From Bacillus thermozeamaize (GTDB lineage: Bacteria > Bacillota > Bacilli > ZCTH02-B2), in assembly GCA_002159075.1 (NCBI GenBank), contig LZRT01000130.1, positions 1 to 46,133 on the forward strand: DNA of 46,133 nucleotides. Direction: 5' to 3'. The notes beneath the pieces are model-generated. The model was not told where the DNA came from. It did not search any database and saw only the letters and a program-made list of their open reading frames with translations. Within the stretch, counting starts at the first letter, position 1; each line of letters opens with the position of its first letter. This document shows, one piece after another, positions 17,173 through 26,193 of the stretch. The translations under genes and the position numbers were made by a program.

Positions 17173-17931
17173 GTGTACCAAACGGTGCAGGGACATCCTG
17201 TTTTTTGCGAAGTTCGCCACGCGGAAGCAAACGCCACCCCGGCGGTTTTTGTCCACGGAGCAGGCGGATCACACCAGATCTGGCGACATCAGTTTGATCT
17301 TTTGAAGGATCGTCCGGCATATTTCGTGGATCTTCCAGGTCATGGACAATCAGGCGGCCAAGCGTTGACAAGCGTCAAGGAGATGGCCGATTGGTTGAGC
17401 GAGTGGTTAAAGCAAGCGGTGGGTGAGAAACCCGTCATTCTCGTCGGCCACTCCATGGGCGGTGCCATCGCCCAGTGGATGGCGCTCCACTATCCGCAGC
17501 AGATCAAGGCCATCATCCTGGTCACCACCGGTTCCCGTCTGAAGGTCAATCCCCAATTCCTGCAAGATCTGGAACAAGGCATCTACGATCCGTCCAGCAT
17601 GCGCCGCTCCTTCTCTCCACATACGGACGCGGAGCTTATCGAGGCGGAAATCGAACGACGGAAAGGGAACATCTCCGTCGAAGTAATCCGGAACGACTAT
17701 CTTGCGTGCAACGCTTTTGACCTGAGAAACGACATCCATCAGATCTCTTGTCCGGCGTTGATCATTGCGGGCGAGGATGATCAATCCACTCCGCCTTTCT
17801 ATTCCACGTACATGGCAGAGCAGATCCCTGGCGCCCAACTGGTCATTTTGCCCAAGGCGGGACATTACGTGATGCTGGAACAGACCGATCGTTTCAATCA
17901 GGAGCTGCTATCCTTTATCAACCGGTACTGA
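17173..17931 (+). CDS. Alpha/beta hydrolase
   Basis: A 252-residue alpha/beta-fold hydrolase, substrate unknown. The catalytic triad is visible: nucleophile Ser94 in GHSMGG, Asp202 in GEDDQSTPP, His231 in AGHYVMLE; the oxyanion motif HGAGG is at 29-33. The GTG at 17173 is chosen because AAGGAG lies nine bases upstream; reading frames reaching further 5' enter the duplicated YjcZ terminator. It resembles esterase/haloperoxidase-like members. It is transcribed alone. Confidence 0.85.
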   Translation: MYQTVQGHPVFCEVRHAEANATPAVFVHGAGGSHQIWRHQFDLLKDRPAYFVDLPGHGQSGGQALTSVKEMADWLSEWLKQAVGEKPVILVGHSMGGAIAQWMALHYPQQIKAIILVTTGSRLKVNPQFLQDLEQGIYDPSSMRRSFSPHTDAELIEAEIERRKGNISVEVIRNDYLACNAFDLRNDIHQISCPALIIAGEDDQSTPPFYSTYMAEQIPGAQLVILPKAGHYVMLEQTDRFNQELLSFINRY

Positions 17932-18017
17932 CCACCCAAGTTGCTTTACCCAAGCCGCCATGAGCTGTCAACCAGCCGTCATCCTCTTCATGTCATCCCC
18001 CTTCATTAACGGGTGCG

Positions 18018-18062
18018 AAAAAACCCGTGGACGCCGCTTTAACGGTTCCCACGGGGTTTTTC
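18018..18062. terminator. Bidirectional terminator, hydrolase / trpB
   Basis: Stem CCCGTGG (18024-18030) and CCACGGG (18049-18055), flanked by an A run on the left and GTTTTTC on the right, between convergent genes. Confidence 0.7.
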
Positions 18063-18081
18063 TTCCAAATCAGCCTTGCGA

Positions 18082-19440
18082 TCAGACTTGCGGCAACGCC
18101 TCAAGGCTTTTCTTTAGTTCCTCTTCCGGATAGGCAATATCTTTCAGTTCGCCTGTCAGGTAATCTTCATAAGCAGCCAGATCGAAGTGGCCGTGGCCGC
18201 TCAGTCCGAAAAGAATCGTCTTCGCCTCGCCAGACTCCTTACAGCGCAGCGCTTCGTCAATGGCGGCGCGGATGGCATGGCTGGACTCAGGAGCCGGCAG
18301 AAGTCCTTCCGTTTGCGCAAACTGCAGGGCTGCGCTGAACACCTCATTCTGTCCGTAAGCCCGCGCTTCGATCAGCCCCTCCTTATACAGGTGGCTGACC
18401 AGCGGCGCCATTCCGTGATAGCGCAACCCGCCCGCATGAATGCCCGGCGGCATGAAATCCTTGCCCAGCGTATACATCGGCAACAAAGGCGTAAGGCCCG
18501 CCACATCGCCAAAATCATAGGCAAACGCGCCGCGCGTCAGTGTCGGGCAAGCTGCCGGTTCGACTGCGATGAACCGCACAGGCTTTCCTTCCACCAATTT
18601 GTCATGGAGAAAAGGAAAACTCAGGCCTGCAAAGTTGCTGCCCCCGCCTGAACAGCCGATCACCACGTCCGGATAAGCATCCGCCTTCTCCAACTGCTTG
18701 CGGGCCTCGAGCCCGATGATCGTCTGGTGCAGGCATACGTGATTCAGCACACTGCCCAGCGCATAATTGGTATCCTCATGCGTGGCTGCATCCTCCACCG
18801 CCTCGCTGATGGCAATCCCCAGGCTGCCCAGAGAATCCGGATTGGCCTTGAGCACCGCACGCCCTGCCTCCGTCCGGTCACTGGGGCTGGCGATCACCTG
18901 GCCGCCAAAGCTATTCATCAGGATGCGCCGGTATGGTTTTTGCTGGTAACTGACTTTTACCATGTACACCGTGCATTCCAGACCAAAAAATTTGCAGGCC
19001 ATGCTCAAGGCACTGCCCCATTGTCCGGCTCCCGTCTCGGTGGCGATACGCCGAATCCCGGCTTCACGGTTGTAATACACCTGGGGAATGGCGGTATTCA
19101 GTTTATGGCTGCCCGCCGGGCTGGTCCCCTCATACTTGTAGTAAATCCTGGCCGGCGTATCCAGCAGCTTCTCCAGGCGGCGGGCCCGATACAACGGGCT
19201 GGGACGCCACAACCGGTAAAGCTCCCGCACTTCGTCCGGGATTTCAATCCAGCGCTCCCGGCTGGCCTCCTGCTCAATCAGGGCCATCGGGAAGATAGCC
19301 TGCAGATCGGAAGGCTCAAGCGGCCGTTTGGTCGCAGGATGCAAGGGCGGCTGAAGATTCTTCAAATCAGCCTGAATATTGTACCAATGCGTAGGTATCT
19401 CCGCCTCGCTCAGCAAAATCTTGTTTTCCTCAAAACTCAT
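18082..19440 (-). CDS. TrpB2-type tryptophan synthase beta subunit-like protein
   Basis: A PLP enzyme of about 452 residues, the length of the TrpB2 group (TrpB1 is about 400). The PLP lysine is K113 in AGSHKLNTA, followed by [20 protein letters not shown] (phosphate binding) and [12 protein letters not shown] near the C-terminus. TrpB2 enzymes make tryptophan from indole and serine and usually do not form the tight complex with TrpA. No trpA or other trp gene is nearby, which fits a stand-alone indole-salvage role. The start ATG has GGAGATGAG upstream. It follows the hydrolase at 19525-20316 with an 84-bp gap, so the two may share a transcript. Confidence 0.9.
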   Translation of the reverse strand: MSFEENKILLSEAEIPTHWYNIQADLKNLQPPLHPATKRPLEPSDLQAIFPMALIEQEASRERWIEIPDEVRELYRLWRPSPLYRARRLEKLLDTPARIYYKYEGTSPAGSHKLNTAIPQVYYNREAGIRRIATETGAGQWGSALSMACKFFGLECTVYMVKVSYQQKPYRRILMNSFGGQVIASPSDRTEAGRAVLKANPDSLGSLGIAISEAVEDAATHEDTNYALGSVLNHVCLHQTIIGLEARKQLEKADAYPDVVIGCSGGGSNFAGLSFPFLHDKLVEGKPVRFIAVEPAACPTLTRGAFAYDFGDVAGLTPLLPMYTLGKDFMPPGIHAGGLRYHGMAPLVSHLYKEGLIEARAYGQNEVFSAALQFAQTEGLLPAPESSHAIRAAIDEALRCKESGEAKTILFGLSGHGHFDLAAYEDYLTGELKDIAYPEEELKKSLEALPQV

Positions 19441-19524
19441 CTCTTCTCATCTCCTTTGCAATCTCCTGGCACTGCCTTACAAGCTTATCTTACAGGGCAT
19501 CCCGCAGCTTGTCCACATCTTCCC

Positions 19525-20316
19525 TTAGCCCAGAAATTGTTCCACTACCTGGCAAAACTTCTCCGGAAACTGGCCGGTGAAGCCGTGACCACCCCCTGGA
19601 AAAATCTCCAACCTCGCACCCGGGATCCGTTCGGCCAGAATTTCCGAATTCCTCGGTGGTACCAGGATATCCTCACTTCCCGTCATGACGAGAGTCGGAG
19701 ACGTGATCCGGTCAAGGCGATCATATGTCCCAAACCGCTGAATCGCCCCCAGCTGTCTCTGAAACGCCTCCAATGGGATCGGCGCTCGGCTGACTCTCTC
19801 CCAAAATCGTTCCACTTTGTCCGGTTGTTCAGCGACAAAACTGTCCGGAAACAAGAGCTTCAGCTGACGCTGCTTCAATTCATCCGGCGAGACGTTGCGA
19901 TTGGCCAGCCATCCCAGCACCTCCGGCGAGGCAGGGACGGACTGCGCGCCGCCGCAATTGGTGCAGACGAGCACCAGCTTGTCGACTCGCTCAGGATAAT
20001 GAAGCGCAAATTCTTGGGCGATCATCCCGCCCATGGAGACACCGAGAATATGCGCCTTCTCTATCCCGACCTGGCTCATCAGAGCAGCCGTATCTTGCGC
20101 AAACATGGGAATCGAATATTCCACGGCCGGCTTTTCCGTCCGTCCCGCTCCCCGGTTGTCAAACAATAGAAGGCGGTAACGTTTGGACAATCGTTCGATC
20201 ATTTCAGGTTCCCACCAGTCCAGGTTGGCCGACAGACCCATGATCATGACCAGCGGTGTCCCTTGTCCGTGAATCTCGTAGTACATCTCGATACCATTGG
20301 CTTGAATGGTAGGCAT
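19525..20316 (-). CDS. Alpha/beta hydrolase
   Basis: A 263-residue alpha/beta hydrolase. Nucleophile Ser94 in GVSMGG, acid in MTGSEDILVPP, His in GGGHGFTGQFPE; FDNRGAGRT is typical of the haloperoxidase / 3-oxoadipate enol-lactonase-like branch. The start ATG has AAGGAGAGG. It lies upstream of trpB2 on the same strand. It is only distantly related to the hydrolase at 17173. Substrate not deducible. Confidence 0.87.
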   Translation of the reverse strand: MPTIQANGIEMYYEIHGQGTPLVMIMGLSANLDWWEPEMIERLSKRYRLLLFDNRGAGRTEKPAVEYSIPMFAQDTAALMSQVGIEKAHILGVSMGGMIAQEFALHYPERVDKLVLVCTNCGGAQSVPASPEVLGWLANRNVSPDELKQRQLKLLFPDSFVAEQPDKVERFWERVSRAPIPLEAFQRQLGAIQRFGTYDRLDRITSPTLVMTGSEDILVPPRNSEILAERIPGARLEIFPGGGHGFTGQFPEKFCQVVEQFLG

Positions 20317-20505
20317 GACCTATCCTCTCCTTGCAATATTTATTGTTTTGAATATATTGATATATTTACCGATTGAATCTCCTTCTGTCAATCTCTGCTT
20401 TTAAAAGTAGGGCAGCCATACGCATTTGTGAAACGAAACATCAACACAAAAGGATCGGGATGTCCATGCCCCCCGATCTCTGAACCCGGTCGCCCCTATG
20501 GCGGT

Positions 20506-20919
20506 TTAGTCATCATCCAACGGGATGCCGTATTTCTTTGCCAGATCGAGAAATCGTTGGTTTTCCGGGTAATCTTCTTCTGATGTGGCTAATCCCTGCT
20601 GCAGGGCGTGTTTCGCTTTTTCCGCCTGTCCAGATTTGGCGGCCGCATCGGCCAGGTAATACCAGTACACACGATATGGCGTTTGTGCGACGAGATGCTC
20701 GTAGTACTTGACCACTTTTGGAAAATAAGCCGGGTAGGCTGTTGGATCCGGAGCAAACCTGTTTCCCTTGTCAGCCTCTTGAAACTGGAAAACCTCCACT
20801 TGATAGGCATTTCCAGTGTCTTTCGTCCAGGTTGCGATTTCGATGAAGCCATCCTTGTCAAAGTCGCCTATTTCTAAATGATGATACGCAAGGGTATCGA
20901 TGATCCGGATATCGGGACG
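20506..20919 (-). pseudogene. C-terminal remnant of a VCBS/FG-GAP plus TPR-like protein
   Basis: An open frame of 137 codons bounded upstream by a TAA and without a start codon preceded by a ribosome binding site; the first usable codon is a GTG at 20799. The upstream part contains LEIGDFDKDGFIEIATW, a DxDxDG calcium-loop pattern of FG-GAP/VCBS repeats. The rest is TPR-like (YWYYLADAAAKSGQAEKAKH). Two terminators of the neighbouring enoyl-CoA hydratase lie immediately upstream, so the 5' end appears to have been lost and replaced. Protein family not recognised. Confidence 0.5.
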
Positions 20920-20930
20920 TTACAGAAAAA

Positions 20931-20971
20931 ATGCCAACAAAAAAAGCCCGGCTCCACGCGCGCGCCGGCTT
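20931..20971 (-). terminator. Second of two tandem terminators after the enoyl-CoA hydratase
   Basis: Stem AGCCCGGC (20945-20952) with GCCGGCT (20964-20970), one bulged C. On the minus strand it runs into TTTTTTTG. Confidence 0.65.
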
Positions 20972-20989
20972 CCAGAGCGGGGCACAAAC

Positions 20990-21016
20990 AAAAAAAAGTC
21001 CGTCAAAACGACGGAA
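20990..21016 (-). terminator. First of two tandem terminators after the enoyl-CoA hydratase
   Basis: Stem TCCGTC (20999-21004) and GACGGA (21010-21015). On the minus strand it is followed by CTTTTTTTT. Confidence 0.7.
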
Positions 21017-21108
21017 CAAACATCATCAAGGCTATCAACATAAGGCTATATTGTTCAACCCTGAAACCTTGCCAACTGCGCCAGTCGCCAAGAACCCCCT
21101 CAAAAAGC

Positions 21109-21897
21109 TCAACCATGAAAGCGGGGTGGACGTTTTTCCACAAAAGCCCGGATGCCTTCCTGGCCCACCGGCGACGCGGCCATCCTGGCGATGCTCTGGC
21201 TCTCGTACTCCATCTGCGTCTCCAGAGTTTCGTTCCATCCGTTATACAGCAGATGCTTGGCCGCCCCCAACGCCTCGGTCGGGCCGTTGGCAAGCTGAAC
21301 CGCCAATTTCTTGGCTTCTTCCATCAGTTGCTCGCCGGGAACCACCTGATTGATCAGTCCCCACTCCAACGCCTCCTGGGCCGACAGCATCCGGTTGGTC
21401 AGCGTCAGTTCCATCGCCCGCCGCAAACCAACCAGCCGCGTGAGGAAATAGGAGCCGGAGCCATCCGGAGTCAACCCCGCACGCGTATAGGCCATGGTAA
21501 AACGGGCCGAGTCGGCGGCAATCGCCAGGTCGCAGGCGCAAACCAGGCTCAGGCCTGCTCCCGCCGCCACGCCATTTACCGCGACAATGACCGGCGGATC
21601 CATTCGATTCATCCGGGATACGGCGGCATGAAGATACGTGGTGGTTTCCTTGAAACGATATTCAATCTCAGATGGCGCAAACTGGGCAAACCCCTTCAGA
21701 TCGCCTCCGGCGCAAAACATGCTCCCCGAGCCGGTCAGAATCACGGCGCGAATCGCCGGATCGGTGTCGCAACGCATCACCGCGTCCAGCAATTCCTTTC
21801 CCATCTGATCGTTAAACGCATTGGCCGCCTCCGGCCGGTGAATGGTAATGGTGGCCACATGGTCCTCGACATGAAAAAGCAAGGTGCTGTATGTCAA
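21109..21897 (-). CDS. Enoyl-CoA hydratase/isomerase family protein
   Basis: A crotonase-fold protein of about 262 residues, probably in fatty-acid or amino-acid acyl-CoA breakdown. Motifs: HRPEAANAFND, FCAGGDLKGF (oxyanion hole), AVNGVAAGAGLSLVCACDLA, and the segment FTMAYTRAGLTPDGSGSYFL, which carries GLTPDGS where true hydratases have a catalytic Glu (GxxPE/GxxPGxGG). That replacement favours an isomerase or another crotonase activity (a PaaG-like GLxPDxG pattern). The start TTG at 21897 has AAGGGGGAG six bases upstream; a GTG seven codons earlier overlaps that site. Confidence 0.88.
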   Translation of the reverse strand: MTYSTLLFHVEDHVATITIHRPEAANAFNDQMGKELLDAVMRCDTDPAIRAVILTGSGSMFCAGGDLKGFAQFAPSEIEYRFKETTTYLHAAVSRMNRMDPPVIVAVNGVAAGAGLSLVCACDLAIAADSARFTMAYTRAGLTPDGSGSYFLTRLVGLRRAMELTLTNRMLSAQEALEWGLINQVVPGEQLMEEAKKLAVQLANGPTEALGAAKHLLYNGWNETLETQMEYESQSIARMAASPVGQEGIRAFVEKRPPRFHG

Positions 21898-22026
21898 CCG
21901 TTTCTCCCCCTTAAACACTTTGCGTTCGCATATCTATTTTATCAATCTTATCACAATAAAACAAAATCTCCCTTTTTCACGCTCCTTATTTATGGCATGA
22001 AATTTTCGGCGACAATTCAATCGGTT

Positions 22027-22350
22027 TCATTCCTGATGGCGCTCCTGATACATCTGATACTGGTGATACATGTCTTTGGCGGCAGCCAGCAGGGCTTGCT
22101 GCGCTTTTCCTTGATAAGCCTGGCGAATCTCTTCCAGAATCGGTTCAATGCCGTCTTGTAAACTGTACCCTTTCAGCAACCGGCTGATGAACTGCTGTGC
22201 GTGAGCAGTGGCCAAGGTGCATGAAGCGTCGACAATCACGCCGTATTTTGTGTCCACTTCCACCGTGATGGTCAACATTTCATACACGCTTTTCGCCGCC
22301 ATCCCCTGCGGCAGTTTGGCGTGACCCGCCAGCATGACCGTTCTTGCCAT
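22027..22350 (-). CDS. DUF3870 domain protein
   Basis: About 107 residues. The pattern VMLAGHAKLPQGMAAKSVYE, TVEVDTKYGVIVDASCTLAT, QFISRLLKGYSL and YQGKAQQALLAAAKDMY matches the DUF3870 family of Firmicutes, whose function is unknown. The start used is the second ATG (22350), with AAAGGGGA eight bases upstream. It is often found near amino-acid or CoA metabolism genes; here it precedes an enoyl-CoA hydratase on the same strand with a 130-bp gap. Confidence 0.75.
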   Translation of the reverse strand: MARTVMLAGHAKLPQGMAAKSVYEMLTITVEVDTKYGVIVDASCTLATAHAQQFISRLLKGYSLQDGIEPILEEIRQAYQGKAQQALLAAAKDMYHQYQMYQERHQE

Positions 22351-22503
22351 CCTCATTTCCCCTTTGCCATGAACTGAAACGAATCGTGGATCTGATCAAT
22401 TAATAAGATAACTCAACTTTCCCGCCTGGAGAAACCCTCCCGATCCCGACGCGCAACTTTTTTGGCCGCTCCGTTTTGCCGCCGGCACATTGCCGCCAGC
22501 AAA

Positions 22504-22540
22504 TAAAAAAGCCGCCCGGTTGCAACATTCCAGGCGGCTG
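22504..22540 (-). terminator. Terminator of the mtnK-mtnA-rhodanese operon
   Basis: Stem AGCCGCC (22510-22516) and GGCGGCT (22533-22539). On the minus strand it runs into TTTTTTATTTG. It directly follows the OsmC-like reading frame. Confidence 0.75.
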
Positions 22541-22548
22541 GAAAGCGT

Positions 22549-22848
22549 TCATTCCTCAATCACGATTTTCTCCAATTTCAGGTTTACTGGATTGGCCAGC
22601 GAATCGCCGACTGGGCATTGCCGTTCCAGATAGGCGACAAATTGTTCCACCTGCTCTTTGGGTGCATCGGTTTTGATGTGAAACGTATAACGGATTTCCG
22701 AATACCCGCGGCGGACATCCGACTTATCGAAAAATCCGTCGAGATCAATGTCGCCTTCTGTCTCCACCCAAAATTCGTCCAGTTCCCCCCATCCATGAAC
22801 ATAGGCTGTTACCCTGACACCAACGGCAAAGACGGATCGGAAGCCCAC
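22549..22848 (-). pseudogene. OsmC-like protein lacking its N-terminal half
   Basis: A frame of about 99 codons whose sequence from residue 10 on (RVTAYVHGWGELDEFWVETE, DIDLDGFFDKSDVRRGYSEI, ERQCPVGDSLANPVNLKL) matches the C-terminal half of OsmC-family peroxiredoxin-like proteins, including the second reactive Cys in QCPVGDSLANP. The first half, with the other Cys in the core helix, is missing. The frame begins inside the 3' end of the sulfurtransferase gene in another frame, with a TTG and no ribosome binding site. Either a deletion joined the two genes, or a truncated product is made by coupled translation. The last 87 codons remain clean of stops. Confidence 0.6.
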
Positions 22849-23693
22849 TCAATGCGGGAACCGTCGTAAACCGCCACATCATCCCGGCCCAACTGGGCCA
22901 GTGCCAGCGCCACCCAAGTGGCCGCAATGCCGCCGCCACAGTAGGTGATGACTTTGCGCGACGGGTCCAGGGCCCCGGTGGGGCCGAAAATCTCTTTGAG
23001 CATTTCAGGAGCGAGAAAATGCTGCGTCCTGGGATCGGTAAGGTTGCCGAAAAATACATTGACACTTCCCGGGATATGCCCGTTCCGGGGATAAACATGC
23101 CGCTTGCCGAGATGATCTTCCGGTGACAAGCTGTCAATCAGCACCACCGACGGGTCACCCAAAGCTTCCTTCACCTCTTCTTTGGTGGCCAGCAGCCCGG
23201 GGCGGCGCTTCCCGGTAAAACGGGCCGACGGATAAGAGGAAGGCTCCGACGTAACCGGCCTGCCTTCTTCCTTCCACTTGGACAGGCCTCCCGCCAGCAC
23301 GGCTACATCATCGAATCCTTCCAGACGCAACTGCCACCACAGCCGGGATGCCCACATGGAACTGGCCTCGGGAGAACCGCTCGGAGCCCCCTGGTCGTAA
23401 ACGACCACATACGTGCCGTCACCGACGCCAAGAGCGCCCATGGCTTCCGCAAATCGTTCATGGGAAGGCACTGTACAGTGAAACGGGGAGTCGGGATCGG
23501 ACAGCTCGGTGATCAAATCGGCGAAAACGGCCCCCGGAATATGTTCTTTTTCATACACGGAACGGCCGGAAACCAGTTCCGCGCCGCCTTCCCGGATCTT
23601 GAGGAACGTCGTCGCATCCAGCAAACGCAACCGCGGATCATCCAGACGTTGTGCCAGCCATTCCGTATCGACCACATGGGGAATAGACGCCAT
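22809..23693 (-). CDS. Sulfurtransferase (two-domain rhodanese)
   Basis: A tandem rhodanese of about 294 residues. The first, inactive domain spans about 1-150 (HIPGAVFADLITELSD). The second carries the active-site Cys252 in ITYCGGGIAATW after GHIPGSVNVFF. Such enzymes move sulfane sulfur from thiosulfate or 3-mercaptopyruvate to cyanide or thiols. The start at 23693 (MASIPHVVDTEW) has AAGGAGG; a longer frame starts inside mtnA. It begins 25 bp after the mtnA stop, so it belongs to the mtnK-mtnA transcript. Its presence suggests a link of methionine salvage to wider sulfur metabolism (inference). Confidence 0.9.
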   Translation of the reverse strand: MASIPHVVDTEWLAQRLDDPRLRLLDATTFLKIREGGAELVSGRSVYEKEHIPGAVFADLITELSDPDSPFHCTVPSHERFAEAMGALGVGDGTYVVVYDQGAPSGSPEASSMWASRLWWQLRLEGFDDVAVLAGGLSKWKEEGRPVTSEPSSYPSARFTGKRRPGLLATKEEVKEALGDPSVVLIDSLSPEDHLGKRHVYPRNGHIPGSVNVFFGNLTDPRTQHFLAPEMLKEIFGPTGALDPSRKVITYCGGGIAATWVALALAQLGRDDVAVYDGSRIEWASDPSLPLVSG

Positions 23694-23718
23694 TGAAGAC
23701 ACCTCCTTAAACAACATG

Positions 23719-24798
23719 TCAAAAACGCGATTCGTTTTCAAACAGCCTGCGAAGGCTCTTGCTGTAGCCTTCCTTTGGATCCGGGCGGATGATTCCTTTT
23801 TCCGTCACAATAGCCGTAATCAGCGAATGAGGCGTGACATCAAAAGCCGGATTGTACACGCGGACGCCTTCCGGCGCCGTCCGTTTGCCGAATCCATGGG
23901 TTACTTCCTCGGCCGGCCGTTCTTCGATGGGAATTTCCGCCCCTGCAGGAGTGTTCAAATCGATGGACGACAGTGGCGCGGCGACGTAAAAGGGAATCTG
24001 GTGCGCCTTGGCCAGCACGGCGAGGCCGTAGGTGCCGATTTTGTTGGCGACATCGCCGTTGGCGGCGACCCGGTCCGTTCCCACAATCACCGCCTGTACC
24101 CAGCCGTTGGCCATCACGGCCGCCGCCATGTTGTCGCAAATCAGCGTCACGTCGATGCCCGCCTGTTGCAGTTCCCAGGCTGTCAGGCGGGAGCCTTGCA
24201 AAACAGGGCGCGTTTCACCGGCGTACACTTTCAGGTTCCATCCCCGTTCCTTCGCCAGATAAAAGGGCGCGGTGGCCGTTCCGTACCGGGCGGTGGCCAG
24301 GCTCCCCGGATTGCAATGGGTCAGAATCCCCATCCCGTCGGAAAACAGGGTCAGCGCATGTTCACCGATTTGGCGGCATACCTGTTCATCCTCCTGTTGG
24401 ATAAGCCGGGCCTCCTCCAGCAGCGCCTGCTTGATCCCGGCCACGTCGGCCCCCTGGCGCCGCTCCTGCTCCGCCCGCCGCTTCAGCCGTTCCAGCGCCC
24501 AAAAAAGATTGATGGCCGTCGGACGCGCCGAAGACAGGAATGTCACCTGTTCGTCCAGCAGGTCAAAAAAAGCGTCCACATCTCCTTCTTCCGCCTGCCG
24601 CACGCCCAGGAAAAGCCCGTACGCCGCGCTGATGCCGATGGCAGGGGCGCCGCGAACCTTTAGCGACCTGATGGCGTGCCACACCTCCTGGCTGGTGGAC
24701 AACCGCAGAAAAACGGTTTCTTCCGGCAGACTGGTCTGATCCAGCAAAATGAGGCTGTCGTCTTGAAATTCCACCGATTTGATCAAGCCCCCGCTCAT
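23719..24798 (-). CDS. mtnA: Methylthioribose-1-phosphate isomerase
   Basis: Converts 5-methylthioribose-1-phosphate to methylthioribulose-1-phosphate in methionine salvage. The 359 residues show the catalytic Cys162 in [10 protein letters not shown] and Asp242 in [11 protein letters not shown], the N-terminal VRGAPAIG segment, and the closing NPAFDVTP. The family is related to eIF2B subunits. The ATG overlaps the mtnK TGA (ATGA), giving translational coupling. Confidence 0.96.
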   Translation of the reverse strand: MSGGLIKSVEFQDDSLILLDQTSLPEETVFLRLSTSQEVWHAIRSLKVRGAPAIGISAAYGLFLGVRQAEEGDVDAFFDLLDEQVTFLSSARPTAINLFWALERLKRRAEQERRQGADVAGIKQALLEEARLIQQEDEQVCRQIGEHALTLFSDGMGILTHCNPGSLATARYGTATAPFYLAKERGWNLKVYAGETRPVLQGSRLTAWELQQAGIDVTLICDNMAAAVMANGWVQAVIVGTDRVAANGDVANKIGTYGLAVLAKAHQIPFYVAAPLSSIDLNTPAGAEIPIEERPAEEVTHGFGKRTAPEGVRVYNPAFDVTPHSLITAIVTEKGIIRPDPKEGYSKSLRRLFENESRF

Positions 24799-26018
24799 TT
24801 CACCAGCTCCTGCGCTTTCGCCGAAAGCACTCGCGAAATCAGATCGCCGATTTCTTGCACCTTGGCCCGTTCCAAAATCAGCGCTTGCCCGATGGCCAGC
24901 GCCAGCCTTTCCGCCCTTGCCCGCTGGAAATCGTCCTCAATCGTCTCCAAATCCGCCACGGGCGCCAGGCCGATCACCCGGCGGATCATCTTGCAACCGG
25001 CAAACCCGGCGGCATCTTGCAAAACCCGCAACAAGTAATCATCCACATAGCCTGGAACCGCAGCAAAATGCTCTTTGCCCTCTTTTTCCCACAACGCTTT
25101 AAATTCCTGAGCAAATACGTGCCAAAGTTCCTCAATGGTATCCAGCAAGTACTGCTGGTTCCTCTCCCGTTCCCCGGCATCCTCGATGCGCACTTCCTGC
25201 GCCGCATAGTTGAGCAGCAGATTGGCGATCACCGCGCCGACATCAAAGCCCATCGGACCGTAAAAAGCAAACTCCGCATCGATCACCCGCGTATCCTCTT
25301 CGGTCACCATGATGCTGCCGGTGTGCAAATCGCCATGGATCAGCGCCTGCGCCTGGGTCAGGAATTTTTCTTTCAGCTTGGCCACTTCCAGCTTCAACGC
25401 GTCGTTTTGCCAAATCGCCTGGATCGTTTCTCTCAGCAGCGGGTTGAAGCTGTTGGTGGGCGCATCGTAATACGGATCGGTAAACACCAGATCCTCGGTG
25501 ATCTTGCACAGCTCCGGATTGATAAACTTGGCCACCCTTCGTTTTTTCTCCTGCGGATCCAGAGCCAAATCCGATGTCAGGAAAAGCGTTCTCGCCAAAA
25601 ACCTGCCGATGTGGCGGGCAAAATGCGGGTACCGCCGGCGTTCGATCAAGCCTTTGCGCAACACCTGGTACGAGGACAAATCCTCCATCACCGTCAACGC
25701 CAAATCCTGATCGTAATGGTAAATTTTCGGCACCGAACCGGGGCACAATTGGTCCTCCAGGCGAATGGCCTCACTCTCAATCCGGGCACGATCCAGCGTC
25801 AGCGGCCACGACTCGCCGACCACCCGGGCGTAAGGCAACGCCTGTTTGATGATGACGCTTTTTCCGGATGGTCCTTCCTCCTGAATGCGAAATACGAGAT
25901 TGAGATTGCCGTCCCCGATTTCTTTGCTGACAAGCCGGGCGCCTTCCGTAAACAAACCAGGAATTTTGCGGACGTATTCCACCGCTTCCGCTTCCGTTAA
26001 AGCGCGATAACGGCCCAT
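24795..26018 (-). CDS. mtnK: Methylthioribose kinase
   Basis: Phosphorylates 5-methylthioribose with ATP. An APH/choline-kinase-like fold of about 407 residues: nucleotide-binding [11 protein letters not shown] and [13 protein letters not shown], then the catalytic loop [13 protein letters not shown] and the metal-binding [15 protein letters not shown]. The start at 26018 ([12 protein letters not shown]) has GGGAGGGA eight bases upstream; an ATG seven codons earlier has none. First gene of the minus-strand mtn operon, behind a sigma-A promoter at 26050-26079. Confidence 0.95.
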   Translation of the reverse strand: MGRYRALTEAEAVEYVRKIPGLFTEGARLVSKEIGDGNLNLVFRIQEEGPSGKSVIIKQALPYARVVGESWPLTLDRARIESEAIRLEDQLCPGSVPKIYHYDQDLALTVMEDLSSYQVLRKGLIERRRYPHFARHIGRFLARTLFLTSDLALDPQEKKRRVAKFINPELCKITEDLVFTDPYYDAPTNSFNPLLRETIQAIWQNDALKLEVAKLKEKFLTQAQALIHGDLHTGSIMVTEEDTRVIDAEFAFYGPMGFDVGAVIANLLLNYAAQEVRIEDAGERERNQQYLLDTIEELWHVFAQEFKALWEKEGKEHFAAVPGYVDDYLLRVLQDAAGFAGCKMIRRVIGLAPVADLETIEDDFQRARAERLALAIGQALILERAKVQEIGDLISRVLSAKAQELVK

Positions 26019-26049
26019 ACACTCTCCCTCCCATGTCATCGTTGTGATT

Positions 26050-26079
26050 AATTTAAACCCGACCTCTTTACTTTGTCAA
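26050..26079 (-). promoter_or_regulatory. mtnK promoter
   Basis: On the minus strand TTGACA (26074-26079), an 18-bp spacer and TAAATT (26050-26055). The -10 ends 32 bp before the mtnK start, leaving no room for a SAM riboswitch. Confidence 0.6.
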
Positions 26080-26101
26080 CTAGGATTAGTAAAAATATAG
26101 T
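26073..26101 (+). promoter_or_regulatory. mtnE promoter, sharing its -35 with mtnK
   Basis: TTGTCA (26073-26078), a 17-bp spacer and TATAGT (26096-26101). The -35 overlaps the mtnK -35 on the other strand by five bases because TTGTCAA carries both elements. Confidence 0.5.
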
Positions 26102-26103
26102 GT

Positions 26104-26129
26104 ATGCACGTGGATGCATGCATGACCCA
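26104..26129. promoter_or_regulatory. Palindrome-rich segment at the mtnE transcript start
   Basis: Contains ATGCACGTGGATGCATGCAT just downstream of the mtnE -10: a CACGTG palindrome and an ATGCAT repeat/palindrome. It may be an operator. Unknown regulator. Confidence 0.25.
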
Positions 26130-26193
26130 TGGTGACTTACGTCTCACTGAACACATCATTTTTGACCGAAAAAACAAAAAAGGGTGGAGCGAG

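Noticed and set aside
18727-20169. A 480-codon plus-strand frame opposite trpB and a hydrolase
   Set aside because: It crosses two real genes and a gene gap on the other strand and has no family signature.
20878-22161. A 427-codon plus-strand frame opposite the enoyl-CoA hydratase
   Set aside because: Begins in terminator sequence and runs antisense to conserved genes.
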